From: Halioglobus sp.
GTDB lineage: Bacteria; Pseudomonadota; Gammaproteobacteria; Pseudomonadales; Halieaceae
Direction of reading: 5' to 3'
Assembly (NCBI GenBank): GCA_020443345.1
Contig: JAGRIH010000034.1
Coordinates: 19,216-57,068, forward strand
Length of the DNA stretch: 37,853 nucleotides
In this document: piece by piece, positions 7,534 to 15,855 of the stretch
How positions within the stretch are numbered: the stretch's first letter is position 1
Layout of the letters: the number at the start of each line of letters is the position of its first letter
Notes under the pieces: generated by a model
Told to the model about the DNA's origin: nothing
Seen by the model: only the letters and a program-made list of their open reading frames with translations
Databases searched by the model: none
Made by a program: the position numbers and the translations under genes

Positions 7534-8427
7534 GTGCCGCCTGAGCCGGACCACGCACTGTACATCTTCGGGGAAGTGCTGTTTGACCACTTCCCCGACG
7601 GCTCCGCGATACTGGGCGGCGCGCCTTTCAACGTCGCCTGGAACCTGCAGGCCCTGGGCGAGCCGCCACTGCTGATCAGCCGTGTCGGTCGCGATCCCCA
7701 GGGCGATGCGGTGCTGGCCGCCATGAGGCGCTGGGGGATGCGCACAGACGGTGTGCAGCGCGATCCCGAGCGCCCGACCGGGCGCGTCAACGTGAAGTTT
7801 GTCGACGGTGAACCCGGTTACGACATCCAGAGCGATTGCGCCTACGACGCCATTGCAGCGCCCGCGCTGGGCACCTGTAGCGCGCTGTATCACGGCAGCC
7901 TGGCGCTGCGCAGCCGCACCTCGGCGCGGGCGCTGGAGGCAATTCGGGCGTCGCGACCACCCCTGGTGTTCATCGACGTCAACCTGCGCCCGCCCTGGTG
8001 GCAGCGCGACCAGTTGCAGGCGCTGCTGCACCGGGCGCACTGGGTCAAGCTGAACGAGGCAGAACTGCGCGAGCTGGCTGCGCCCCGCGACGCCGCCGCT
8101 GCCGCGCTGATGCGACAACTGCTTGGCGACTACGCACTGGATGGCGTGATTGTCACCCGCGGCGCCGCCGGCGCCTGTCTGCTCGCGGCCGAGGGTGAAT
8201 ACCACGAGGTAGCGCCGTCTTCCTCCGGTGCCATTGCGGACACGGTCGGCGCCGGGGACGCTTTTGCGTCGGTGATGCTGATCGGGCTGCGGCGTGCCTG
8301 GCCGCTGTCCCTCGCGCTGCAGCGTGCGCAGGCGTTCGCCCAGCAGGTGATTGGCCGGCGCGGCGCGACCGTCGCCGACGCCGGGTTTTACCGGGCCGTC
8401 TGCGCGTCCTGGGGCGAGGTGCACTGA
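7534..8427 (+). CDS. Fructokinase, PfkB/ribokinase family
   Basis: 297 residues from GTG 7534, a normal length for this family. It phosphorylates a sugar, here probably fructose released by the next enzyme, to fructose-6-phosphate. PfkB signature 1 is GGAPFNVAWNLQALG (residues ~28-42) followed by SRVGRD; signature 2 is DTVGAGDAF (236-244) with catalytic base D242. The frame is open to GTG 7471, but a purine-rich tract ending in AGGAG (7523-7527) sits 6 nt before GTG 7534, and homology begins just after it. The TGA stop (8425-8427) is followed at once by the GTG of the amylosucrase gene. Substrate identity is inferred from the cluster and the family. Confidence 0.88.
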   Translation: MPPEPDHALYIFGEVLFDHFPDGSAILGGAPFNVAWNLQALGEPPLLISRVGRDPQGDAVLAAMRRWGMRTDGVQRDPERPTGRVNVKFVDGEPGYDIQSDCAYDAIAAPALGTCSALYHGSLALRSRTSARALEAIRASRPPLVFIDVNLRPPWWQRDQLQALLHRAHWVKLNEAELRELAAPRDAAAAALMRQLLGDYALDGVIVTRGAAGACLLAAEGEYHEVAPSSSGAIADTVGAGDAFASVMLIGLRRAWPLSLALQRAQAFAQQVIGRRGATVADAGFYRAVCASWGEVH

Positions 8428-8428
8428 G

Positions 8429-10387
8429 GTGTACGAACAGCAATCCCACGCTCTGCTCAATCGTATGCTGGATCGTATGGAGCCGGACCTGCGCCGCCAC
8501 GACCTGCGTCACTTTTACACCAGGCTGGGCGCCAATTTCTACGCCATATACACCCTGTTCGACCGCCTTTACGGCCACCGGGAGGATTTTGAAGACCAAC
8601 TGGTGGCGCTGGTGAATGTCATGGCCGGCAAGTACATCAGCCGCAGCGCGGCGCTCAAGCAGGTGGATCGCGAGCGCGAGAGCGACCACGACTGGTTCCT
8701 CAGCCAGCAGTGGGTGGGCATGGCGATGTACCTCGATGGCTTTGCCGGCAACCTGGAGGGCCTCAGGTCCCACCTGCCCTACCTGCAGGAACTGGGAGTC
8801 AACCTGGTTCATGTGCTGCCGATACTCGAGTGCCCGCCGGAGGCGAGCGACGGTGGCTACGCGGTGAGTAATTTCCTGGATATCAGCGCCCGCGCGGGCA
8901 CCATGGACGACCTGCGCGCCCTGAGTGAGAGCATGCGCAAACGGGACATGCTGCTCACCCTGGACGTGGTGCTCAACCACACCTCCGACGAACACCAGTG
9001 GGCGCGGCGCGCCAGGGCCGGGGACGCCGCCTATCGCGACTATTACTACACCTTTGCAAGTCGCGACATGCCGGACATGTTCGAAGAGAGCATGCCCGAG
9101 ATATTCCCCGAACACGCACCGGGCAACTTCACCTGGGACGCGGCCATGGCGCGCTGGGTCATGACGGTTTTCAACCACTACCAGTGGGACCTCAACTACG
9201 GCAATCCCGCCGTCTTTATCGAGATGCTCGACGTCATCCTGTACTGGGCCAATCAGGGCGCCGACATCCTGCGCCTGGACGCCGTGGCCTTTCTGTGGAA
9301 AAAAATCGGCACGGCCTGCCAGAACGAGCGCGAGGCGCACCTGCTACTGCAGTTGTTCAAGGATTGCTGCCAGGTGAGCGCCCCCGGGGTGCTGTTCATC
9401 GCCGAGGCGATCGTGGCGCCGGTGGAGATTCCCAAGTACTTCGGCGAAGACGCGGTGATTGCCAAGGAGTGCGAAATCGCCTACAACGCGACCTTCATGG
9501 CACTGTTGTGGGACGCCGTGGCCACCAAGAATGCGCGGCTGCTCAACCAGGGCATCCGCAGCCTGCCAGACAAACTGGAGCGGGCGACCTGGCTGAATTA
9601 CGTGCGCTGCCACGACGACATCGGGCTGGGTTTCGACGACAACGACATTGTGGCGGCCAATTACGATCCCCGGGCTCACCGCCGCTTTCTGCTGGATTAC
9701 TACACCGGCCGCTTCGCTGCATCGCCGGCGCGCGGCAAACCCTTCGGGCAAAATGCAAAAACCGGCGATGCGCGGATTTCCGGTTCCCTGGCCTCGCTGG
9801 TGGGGCTCGAGTGGGCGCTGGAGCGCAACGATGCGCACGAGATCCAGCGCAGTATCGATTTGATCCTGCTGCTGCACAGCCTGATTATGTCCTTCGGGGG
9901 CATCCCGCTGCTCTACTACGGCGACGAAATCGGCACCCTCAACAGCAACGACTATACTGCGGACGCCACGCGCGCGGCGGACTCGCGCTGGATACACCGC
10001 CCGGTCTATGACTGGCAGCGGGCGCGGCGGCGCAGCGAACGCGGCAGCGTCGAGCAGCGCATCTTTGACGGTCTGCAGCGGATGATCGCGGTGCGCAAGA
10101 CCCTCAACGCCTTTGCCGACTTCAACAACCGGGAGCTGCTCGAAGTGGGCAACGAGCACCTGTTCGTGTTTATCCGTACCAGTGCGCAGCGCACGCAGGA
10201 CTCCGTGCTGGTGGTGGCCAACTTCAGCGATCGTGCGCAGCACCTGAGCCTGGCGGATCTGCACAACCGCGCCCGCTACGCGCTGTGGCAGATGCAGGAT
10301 GCCTGCAGCGGCGAGACGCCAGCGGTAACCGGGGAGCAACTGGAGATTCCCCCCTACCGTTTCTACTGGCTGACCGCCGTCCCCTGA
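8429..10387 (+). CDS. ams: Amylosucrase (GH13), possibly a sucrose hydrolase
   Basis: 652 residues from GTG 8429; GAGG at 8416-8419 is 9 nt upstream. Amylosucrase transfers glucose from sucrose to an alpha-1,4-glucan and frees fructose. An N-terminal helical domain (1-~90) precedes a GH13 barrel. Catalytic residues match Neisseria polysaccharea amylosucrase within three positions: H184 (VVLNHTSDEH), R282 and nucleophile D284 (LRLDAVAFLWK), acid/base E326 (FIAEAIV), and H395-D396 (VRCHDDIG). P223 replaces Arg226 of the Neisseria enzyme, a residue linked to polymer-forming ability. Close relatives in Xanthomonas are sucrose hydrolases, so polymerase versus hydrolase cannot be settled here. The cluster context favours a sucrose-recycling role. 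Confidence 0.9.
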   Translation: MYEQQSHALLNRMLDRMEPDLRRHDLRHFYTRLGANFYAIYTLFDRLYGHREDFEDQLVALVNVMAGKYISRSAALKQVDRERESDHDWFLSQQWVGMAMYLDGFAGNLEGLRSHLPYLQELGVNLVHVLPILECPPEASDGGYAVSNFLDISARAGTMDDLRALSESMRKRDMLLTLDVVLNHTSDEHQWARRARAGDAAYRDYYYTFASRDMPDMFEESMPEIFPEHAPGNFTWDAAMARWVMTVFNHYQWDLNYGNPAVFIEMLDVILYWANQGADILRLDAVAFLWKKIGTACQNEREAHLLLQLFKDCCQVSAPGVLFIAEAIVAPVEIPKYFGEDAVIAKECEIAYNATFMALLWDAVATKNARLLNQGIRSLPDKLERATWLNYVRCHDDIGLGFDDNDIVAANYDPRAHRRFLLDYYTGRFAASPARGKPFGQNAKTGDARISGSLASLVGLEWALERNDAHEIQRSIDLILLLHSLIMSFGGIPLLYYGDEIGTLNSNDYTADATRAADSRWIHRPVYDWQRARRRSERGSVEQRIFDGLQRMIAVRKTLNAFADFNNRELLEVGNEHLFVFIRTSAQRTQDSVLVVANFSDRAQHLSLADLHNRARYALWQMQDACSGETPAVTGEQLEIPPYRFYWLTAVP

Positions 10388-10409
10388 GCGCCGGGTACCG
10401 GAGCGCACC

Positions 10410-11237
10410 ATGCGGATACTGGCCACCGACCTGGACCGGACCCTGCTGCCAAACGGCCAGTGGCCGGCCGATGAGGGCGCCATTGCCCTGTTTAATGCAC
10501 TCACGCAAAAGCACGGTATTTTGCTGGTGTACGTCACCGGCAGGAACCTGGCGCTTACCGAACAGGCCATCGCCCGCTACGGCGTGCGCTATCCCGAGGT
10601 GCTGTGTGCGGACGTCGGCACCAGCATGTGGCGCCGCGAGCGCGGGCGCTGGCGGGCTGATGCGCGGTGGGCGGCGCACATACAGCGGATAAACCCGGCC
10701 TGGGATGCCGCCGGCGTCGACGCCAGGCTGTCCGCCATGCGCGGATTGCGGGCGCAGGGGGCGGCGCATCAGGGGCCGTTCAAGCAAAGTTACTATGTCG
10801 ATCCGGCGCGGGGTGAGGCCATCGTGGCACAGGTGCGGCAGCGCCTGGGGGGCGCATTCGACGAAACGCTGGTCTACAGCGTCGACGGCGAGGCCGGGCG
10901 CGGTTTGCTGGATTGCCTGCCGAGGGCCGCCAACAAGCGCACCGCGCTGGAGTACATCGCCGACGAGGCCGGTGTTGCCTACCGCGACCTGGTGTTCTGC
11001 GGTGACAGCGGCAACGACATCGAGCCGCTGACGGGACCGTTCAGCGGGGTGGCGGTCAGGAACGCCGACCCCCAGCTGCGCCAGTCCCTGGCCCGGGCCG
11101 CGGCCGGGGACCATGCCCCGCGCGTGTATTTCGCCAGGGGCGGCTGTCGGGGGCTGAACGGCTACTACGTCAGCGGTGTTATCGAAGGCTGCTACCATTA
11201 CGGCCTGTTTAATGGTCGGAATCTCGACGGCGTCTGA
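10410..11237 (+). CDS. spp: Sucrose-6-phosphate phosphatase-like HAD hydrolase (subfamily IIB)
   Basis: 275 residues. HAD motif I is D7-L-D9-R-T-L, motif II is the T in YVTGRN, the motif III Lys is probably in AANKRT, and motif IV is GDSGND (D199, D203), so all catalytic residues are present, unlike the HAD tail of the synthase. A C2-type cap lies between motifs II and III. It should convert sucrose-6-phosphate to free sucrose, pulling the synthase reaction forward. It begins 22 bp after the amylosucrase stop with CCGGAGCG upstream of ATG, so it is probably in the same transcript. Other HAD-IIB sugar phosphatases (trehalose, mannosylglycerate) are alternatives, but the cluster points to sucrose. 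Confidence 0.87.
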   Translation: MRILATDLDRTLLPNGQWPADEGAIALFNALTQKHGILLVYVTGRNLALTEQAIARYGVRYPEVLCADVGTSMWRRERGRWRADARWAAHIQRINPAWDAAGVDARLSAMRGLRAQGAAHQGPFKQSYYVDPARGEAIVAQVRQRLGGAFDETLVYSVDGEAGRGLLDCLPRAANKRTALEYIADEAGVAYRDLVFCGDSGNDIEPLTGPFSGVAVRNADPQLRQSLARAAAGDHAPRVYFARGGCRGLNGYYVSGVIEGCYHYGLFNGRNLDGV

Positions 11238-11351
11238 CGCGCCAGGCGCCGGAGCTGGCGATATTCCGGGTGGAAATCGCGGTGGCAAGCTCTGGCGTGA
11301 ACGGGCAGAATACCAGGCCGCTTTCATCACTCACACTGACAAGCCCTGAAC

Positions 11352-12314
11352 ATGACTGAACCGCATCAGGCGGTAGAATCGCTCGGCGACGGCATCTACC
11401 GCATCGACACCAAAATGCACCGGCCGGGACTGGACGCCTGCTATCTGCTGGGCGGCGATCAGCACTGGGCTCTGGTGGACACCGGTCCGGCCACCTGCAG
11501 CGCCACGGTACTGGCCGGCCTGGAAGCCGTAGGTGTGGCGCCGGAGGCACTGCGCCTGATCTGCCCCACCCACGTGCACCTGGATCACGCCGGTGGCGTC
11601 GGCAGCCTGTTGCAACACCTGCCCAACGCACAGGTACTGGCGCACGAGCGCGCGCTGGGACACCTGGTTGACCCCTCCAGGCTCAACGCCGGGGCGCGTG
11701 CCGTGTACGGTGAAGAAGAGCTATTGCGACTGTTCGGTTATCTGGAGCCGGTGCCCGTCGAGCGTATCCGAGCAGTCACCGACGGCGAGATCGTGCATCT
11801 GGACAAGCGCGAGCTCAAGTTCATCGACAGCCCCGGCCACGCCCGCCACCACTACTGCGTGTGGGATGCCAGCAGCCGCGGTTTCTTCAGCGGCGATGCC
11901 TTTGGCCTGTCCTACCGCGAATTCGACAATGCCAACGGCGCTTTCATCCTGCCCACCACCACGCCGGTACAGTTCGACCCACAGGGCTGGCACCGCACCC
12001 TGGATCGTATGTTGGAACACGAGCCAGAGCAGGTGTACCTGACCCACTTCGGCCGCGTACGCCAGATCCCGGCACTGGCTGCAAACTTGCGCCAAGGCAT
12101 CGATGCCTACAGCGAGATCGCCCGCCGCCACGCCGGCGACGGCAGAGCGCGTCACGCTAACCTGGTACAGGTACTTACCGAAGATGCCCTGCGACGCCTG
12201 GCAGTGCACGGTTGCAAGCTGCCCGAAGCACGCTCGCGCGAACTGCTGGCCATGGACATCGAACTCAACGCCCAGGGCCTGGGCGTGTGGCTGGATCGTC
12301 AGACGCGGCACTGA
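11352..12314 (+). CDS. Metallo-beta-lactamase-fold hydrolase, substrate unknown
   Basis: 320 residues. The metal-binding motif H74-V-H76-L-D78-H79 (THVHLDHAGG) is complete, with later ligands in DSPGHARHH and SGDAFG, as in glyoxalase II/lactonase-like members that bind two metals. A ~90-residue helical C-terminal extension follows the core. No signal peptide is visible, so it is probably cytoplasmic. It lies 114 bp after the sucrose-phosphatase gene; co-transcription is possible but not shown. The family is too diverse to name a substrate. After this gene the base composition falls sharply towards the Fic pair. Confidence 0.85.
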   Translation: MTEPHQAVESLGDGIYRIDTKMHRPGLDACYLLGGDQHWALVDTGPATCSATVLAGLEAVGVAPEALRLICPTHVHLDHAGGVGSLLQHLPNAQVLAHERALGHLVDPSRLNAGARAVYGEEELLRLFGYLEPVPVERIRAVTDGEIVHLDKRELKFIDSPGHARHHYCVWDASSRGFFSGDAFGLSYREFDNANGAFILPTTTPVQFDPQGWHRTLDRMLEHEPEQVYLTHFGRVRQIPALAANLRQGIDAYSEIARRHAGDGRARHANLVQVLTEDALRRLAVHGCKLPEARSRELLAMDIELNAQGLGVWLDRQTRH

Positions 12315-12743
12315 TGCGCGCAAAGCTGCAGCTCAAGGGCATCGTGTTTGGATCACCGCCTGTTCACCCGGGTTTTGGAGATACACAACAAACGGACAAT
12401 TTCGGGTGTTGCCAGCATGATTTGGAAGTCAGCCAGGGATAATCAGCGCCGCTCCCAATCCGGATTGCAGCATCCGGCCGGCCTCGGGAAGCGAACTGAT
12501 TGTCCTGGTCGGCGACTGGCGGCTCGATGGCCTGTGCGTACCGATAGCATCTTTGTTTTAAACCGTACTGGTTTGGCTTTATGCTTTTTTGCGGTGATAA
12601 ACGCTGTAAAAAAAGAAGATCGTAAACTACTCTTCGTATACAAACATGTTTACCTAACTCGGTTTAAAGTCAATAGTAAGATTTACTTTTAGCGCGTGAA
12701 TGTCAATTAATATGTTGATTTAATGCTTGCTTAAGTATATGTA
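12315..12743 (+). other. Intergenic stretch with falling GC, probable left edge of the Fic-pair insert
   Basis: I see no convincing gene here. From about 12550 the sequence becomes visibly AT-rich (runs of T and A at 12580-12620), unlike the GC-rich DNA on the left. A short inverted repeat AAACC-GTACT-GGTTT is at 12560-12574. Open frames in this stretch start inside the preceding gene or lack family resemblance and ribosome sites. Confidence 0.5.
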
Positions 12744-12776
12744 TATGTATACTAAATAGGTGTTAGCGTATACATA
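12744..12776. promoter_or_regulatory. Inverted-repeat operator and promoter of the HTH/Fic pair
   Basis: TATGTATAC (12744-12752) and GTATACATA (12768-12776) are perfect 9-bp inverted arms around a 15-bp spacer, and each arm holds the 6-bp palindrome GTATAC. A -10-like TATACT (12748-12753) overlaps the left arm, with TTGCTT (12727-12732) as a weak -35 15 nt before it. The site ends 10 nt before the antitoxin-like gene, so autorepression by that helix-turn-helix protein is likely. Confidence 0.6.
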
Positions 12777-12786
12777 AAGGTTGACA

Positions 12787-13269
12787 ATGAGCATAGAAAA
12801 GATAGTTGCCAAGCACTATCGAGATAAAGTTAATCAAGCTGTAACGCACTTTGGTAGCTTGGCTATGCTGACTAACCGTGGGATTCCACAGGAAGGCTGG
12901 CTGCGCACTGTCAGAACGGCGCTTGGTATGTCTGGAACGCAACTGGCTAAAAAACTGGGCGTTACCAAGGCCAGAATATCAAAGGTCGAGCAGGACGAAC
13001 CGCATGGCAGCGTTACTCTAAAAACCATGCAGACCATGGCCGAGGCGATGGACTGCAGGTTTGTGTATGTAATTGTACCAAGGCAAAACGTTGAAGATGT
13101 GATTAAACAGCGTGCCATTGAAAAGGCGCGTGCCCAGGTTAAAGCTGCATCTACTCATATGGCGCTAGAGGCACAGTCATTGAGTAAAGAACAGTTGGAT
13201 TTCGAGATTGAGCGCATTGCCGCGCAAATCTTGGATAAGATGCCGTCAGATTTCTGGAATGATGAATGA
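12787..13269 (+). CDS. Mobile mystery protein A: helix-turn-helix regulator, probable antitoxin
   Basis: 160 residues from ATG 12787, with AAAGG 6 nt upstream; the TTG at 12781 is too close to that site. Residues ~38-90 form a Cro/C1-type helix-turn-helix (WLRTVRTALGMSGTQLAKKL, then GVTKARISKVEQDE). The C-terminal third is helical and charged. The family name 'mobile mystery protein A' reflects its habit of preceding a Fic protein (B) in mobile or variable regions. It overlaps the Fic gene by 4 nt (ATGA, 13266-13269). Codon use and base composition are more AT-rich than neighbouring genes, which suggests transfer. By analogy with other Fic pairs it probably represses the operon and restrains the Fic partner; this is inference. 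Confidence 0.85.
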   Translation: MSIEKIVAKHYRDKVNQAVTHFGSLAMLTNRGIPQEGWLRTVRTALGMSGTQLAKKLGVTKARISKVEQDEPHGSVTLKTMQTMAEAMDCRFVYVIVPRQNVEDVIKQRAIEKARAQVKAASTHMALEAQSLSKEQLDFEIERIAAQILDKMPSDFWNDE

Positions 13270-13871
13270 CGGATGAATACTCAAATCTTGTCGATAACCC
13301 TGATGGTGCGACGCCACTGGATCCAGATGAACTGGTTGGCCTGAAGTTTAAACATGTATCGACCAGAGGCGAGTTAGACCAGCTTGAACAGGCTGGGATT
13401 ACTGAAGGTTTGGAATGGCTGGCTAAACAAAAGCATCCAGACGTGTTGTCGGAAGCCTTTGTGTTTGAGCTTCACAGAAAGCTGTTTGGAAGTGTATGGA
13501 AGTGGGCGGGCACATTCAGGCGCACTGAAAAGAATATTGGCGTTGACCCTGTTCAGGTTGCTATTCAGCTACGGCTCTTGTTAGACGACGCCAAATACTG
13601 GGTTGAATATCGCACGTACCCGCCAAAAGAACTGGCGGCACGCTTTCATCACAAGCTGGTATATATCCATCCGTTTGCAAACGGCAATGGCCGGCATGCA
13701 CGAATAATGGCGGATGCTGTGTTGACCAAATTATTAAATAGGCCAGCCATTGATTGGGCTGGAGGTTACGCTCTGGAAGCCATGAATGAGCGCCGCAATC
13801 AATATGTGGCAGCGCTTCGAGCAGCCGATGACCACAATTTCAGTGCCTTATTAGAATTCGTCGGGGCTTGA
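13266..13871 (+). CDS. Mobile mystery protein B: Fic-domain protein
   Basis: 201 residues. The Fic core has H135-P-F-A-N139-G-N141-G-R143-H-A-R146, matching HPFxxGNGRxxR. The acidic residue that usually precedes GNGR (Asp/Glu, metal binding) is Asn139. Most Fic enzymes transfer AMP from ATP to a target protein; the change may alter the cofactor or reaction. I find no S/TxxxE(G/N) inhibitory motif in either partner, so restraint, if any, is by another route. A typical Fic front segment with KWAGTFRRTEKNIGVDP is at residues ~79-95. Translation is coupled to the upstream regulator. The AT-rich composition marks it as acquired, next to prfC. Confidence 0.87.
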   Translation: MTDEYSNLVDNPDGATPLDPDELVGLKFKHVSTRGELDQLEQAGITEGLEWLAKQKHPDVLSEAFVFELHRKLFGSVWKWAGTFRRTEKNIGVDPVQVAIQLRLLLDDAKYWVEYRTYPPKELAARFHHKLVYIHPFANGNGRHARIMADAVLTKLLNRPAIDWAGGYALEAMNERRNQYVAALRAADDHNFSALLEFVGA

Positions 13872-13881
13872 AAAACCAGGC

Positions 13882-13928
13882 GTCTGGTCGCCAGACACCA
13901 AGGTTCACTTTTCTAACGTATAAAAGTG
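13882..13928. other. Two hairpins between the Fic gene and prfC
   Basis: GTCTGG-TCG-CCAGAC (13882-13896) is a short hairpin without a strong T-tract, a possible weak terminator for the Fic operon. CACTTTT (13906-13912) and AAAAGTG (13922-13928) form a second 7-bp inverted repeat about 50 bp before the prfC start, a possible terminator arm or operator. Confidence 0.3.
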
Positions 13929-13976
13929 GTTTTCTAAGCGGGTGTAAGTTCAGGTGTAAATAAGGGTTTTTCACGT

Positions 13977-15560
13977 ATGAGTGGTAGCAATCTATCCAAT
14001 GAAATCAACAAGCGCAGGACTTTTGCCATCATCTCCCACCCGGATGCGGGCAAGACCACCATCACCGAAAAACTGCTGCTGTTGGGCAGCGCCATCCAGG
14101 TCGCCGGCAGCGTAAAGGGCAAGAAGGGGCCGCACGCCACGTCCGACTGGATGAGCATGGAGCAGGAGCGCGGTATCTCGGTCACGTCCTCGGTGATGCA
14201 GTTTCCGTATCGGTCGCGCACGGTAAATCTGCTGGACACCCCCGGGCACGAGGACTTTTCCGAGGATACCTACCGCACCCTGACGGCGGTGGACAGTGCA
14301 CTGATGGTGATCGACGGCGCCAAGGGTGTGGAGGAGCGCACCATCAAGCTGATGAATGTCTGCCGTCTGCGCGATACGCCCATCGTCAGCTTCGTCAACA
14401 AGCTGGATCGCGACATTCGCGACCCCATCGAGCTGCTGGACGAGATCGAGGCGGTGCTGCAGATTCAGGGAGCACCCATCAACTGGCCCATCGGCATGGG
14501 GAGCGACTTCAAGGGCGTGTACAACCTGTACACAGACACCATCCACCAGTACACCCCGGGACAGGGCAGTGTGCTGCCCGATGACCGGCGAATCGAAGGG
14601 CTGGACAGCCACGCCGCGCGCAGCCTGCTGGGTGAGGAGTACGAGCAGTTCCTGGAGGAAATCGAGCTGGTGCGCGGCGCCAGCCACGCATTTGACTTGC
14701 AGCAGTTCCTGGCGGGCAGGCTCAGCCCGGTATTTTTCGGCACCGCCCTGGGCAATTTCGGCGTGCGTGAAATGCTGGACGATTTCGTGCAGTGGGCGCC
14801 GCCGCCGCAGCCGCGCGAGACGAGCGAACGCACCGTGGCGGCCGGCGAGGCGGCCTTCAGCGGCTTTGTGTTCAAGATTCAGGCCAATATGGACCCGCGC
14901 CACCGGGATCGGATCGCCTTCATGCGGCTGTGTTCCGGGCGCTACGACAAGGGTATGAAGATGCGCCATGTCCGCCTGGGCAAAGAGGTGAAAATTGCCG
15001 ATGCGGTCACCTTCAAGGCCGGCGAGCGCGTGCTGGTGGAGACGGCGGTGTCCGGCGATAACATCGGCCTGCACAATCACGGTACCATTCAGATCGGCGA
15101 TACTTTCACCGCCGGGGAGGAGCTGCAGTTCACCGGTATCCCGCACTTCGCGCCGGAACTGTTCCGGCGCATCCGCCTCGCCGACCCGATGAAGTCCAAG
15201 CAGCTACAACGGGGGCTGCAGCAGTTGTCCGAGGAGGGCTCCACCCAGGTCTTTGCTCCGTTGAACTCCTCGGACCTGATCGTCGGCGCCGTGGGTCAGC
15301 TGCAGTTTGAGGTGGTGGCCTATCGCCTGGCGGACGAGTACAAGGTGGAGGCCCGCTACGAGCCGGTCAACGTCTACACCGCGCGCTGGGTGCACTGCGG
15401 CGATGCCCGCAAGCTGGAGGAGTTTCGCCGCAAGGCGGCGGAGCACCTGTCGGTGGATGGCGGCGGCTATCTGACCTACCTGGCGCCCACGCGGGTCAAC
15501 CTGGCGCTGATGGAAGAGCGCTGGCCCGACATCGAATTCCGGGCCACCCGGGAGCATTGA
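13977..15560 (+). CDS. prfC: Peptide chain release factor 3 (RF3)
   Basis: 527 residues, matching E. coli RF3 (529). The translational-GTPase G motifs are intact: G1 [10 protein letters not shown]2 around [10 protein letters not shown]3 [16 protein letters not shown] and G4 NKLD. RF3 uses GTP to drop RF1/RF2 from the ribosome after termination. Domains II and III follow as in the family, ending with the RF3-specific region [15 protein letters not shown]. The ATG at 13977 gives the usual N-terminus ([20 protein letters not shown]). Base composition returns to the chromosomal norm at its start codon, so the upstream Fic pair seems to be inserted just before this core gene. Confidence 0.96.
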   Translation: MSGSNLSNEINKRRTFAIISHPDAGKTTITEKLLLLGSAIQVAGSVKGKKGPHATSDWMSMEQERGISVTSSVMQFPYRSRTVNLLDTPGHEDFSEDTYRTLTAVDSALMVIDGAKGVEERTIKLMNVCRLRDTPIVSFVNKLDRDIRDPIELLDEIEAVLQIQGAPINWPIGMGSDFKGVYNLYTDTIHQYTPGQGSVLPDDRRIEGLDSHAARSLLGEEYEQFLEEIELVRGASHAFDLQQFLAGRLSPVFFGTALGNFGVREMLDDFVQWAPPPQPRETSERTVAAGEAAFSGFVFKIQANMDPRHRDRIAFMRLCSGRYDKGMKMRHVRLGKEVKIADAVTFKAGERVLVETAVSGDNIGLHNHGTIQIGDTFTAGEELQFTGIPHFAPELFRRIRLADPMKSKQLQRGLQQLSEEGSTQVFAPLNSSDLIVGAVGQLQFEVVAYRLADEYKVEARYEPVNVYTARWVHCGDARKLEEFRRKAAEHLSVDGGGYLTYLAPTRVNLALMEERWPDIEFRATREH

Positions 15561-15619
15561 CCTCAACCCTGCTGTCCCCAGACCTATCATCGAAAGCTGA
15601 TTCGATATCCTGTTTGGAG

Positions 15620-15849
15620 TCCTGCTCGATGGGAGGTCTGCACCGGCTTACCTTTCCCAAAAATATCAGGCCACGGTTAGCTCCGTCACCAGACACGGGG
15701 CTTTCTGCGAGCATTGTTCGAGTCCCAATTTTTTGCGCAGCAAAAAATGGTCGAGTTGCGCAGCAGCCGTGTCTGGTGACGGAGCTGTGGCCATTTTGGG
15801 AAAGGTAAGCCGGTGCGGACCGGCGCTACGCCGAGACCTACTCCTGCTC
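15620..15849. mobile_element. Fold-back (MITE-like) inverted-repeat element flanked by an 8-bp direct repeat
   Basis: A 23-bp perfect outer arm at 15640-15662 pairs with 15794-15816, and a 20-bp perfect inner arm at 15679-15698 pairs with 15767-15786. The centre is another stem, TTTTTTGC-GCA-GCAAAAAA (15729-15747). Weaker pairing reaches AGGTCT (15634-15639) with AGACCT (15834-15839). TCCTGCTC occurs on both sides at 15620-15627 and 15842-15849, like a target duplication. No transposase is present, so it would be non-autonomous. The element fills the gap between convergent prfC and the peroxidase gene and could also act as a terminator for both. The arms are plain to see; mobility is inference. 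Confidence 0.65.
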
Positions 15850-15855
15850 TTATCC

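Noticed and set aside
12348-12692. 114-codon frame between the hydrolase and the Fic pair
   Set aside because: It crosses the composition break, has no ribosome site and no recognisable domain.
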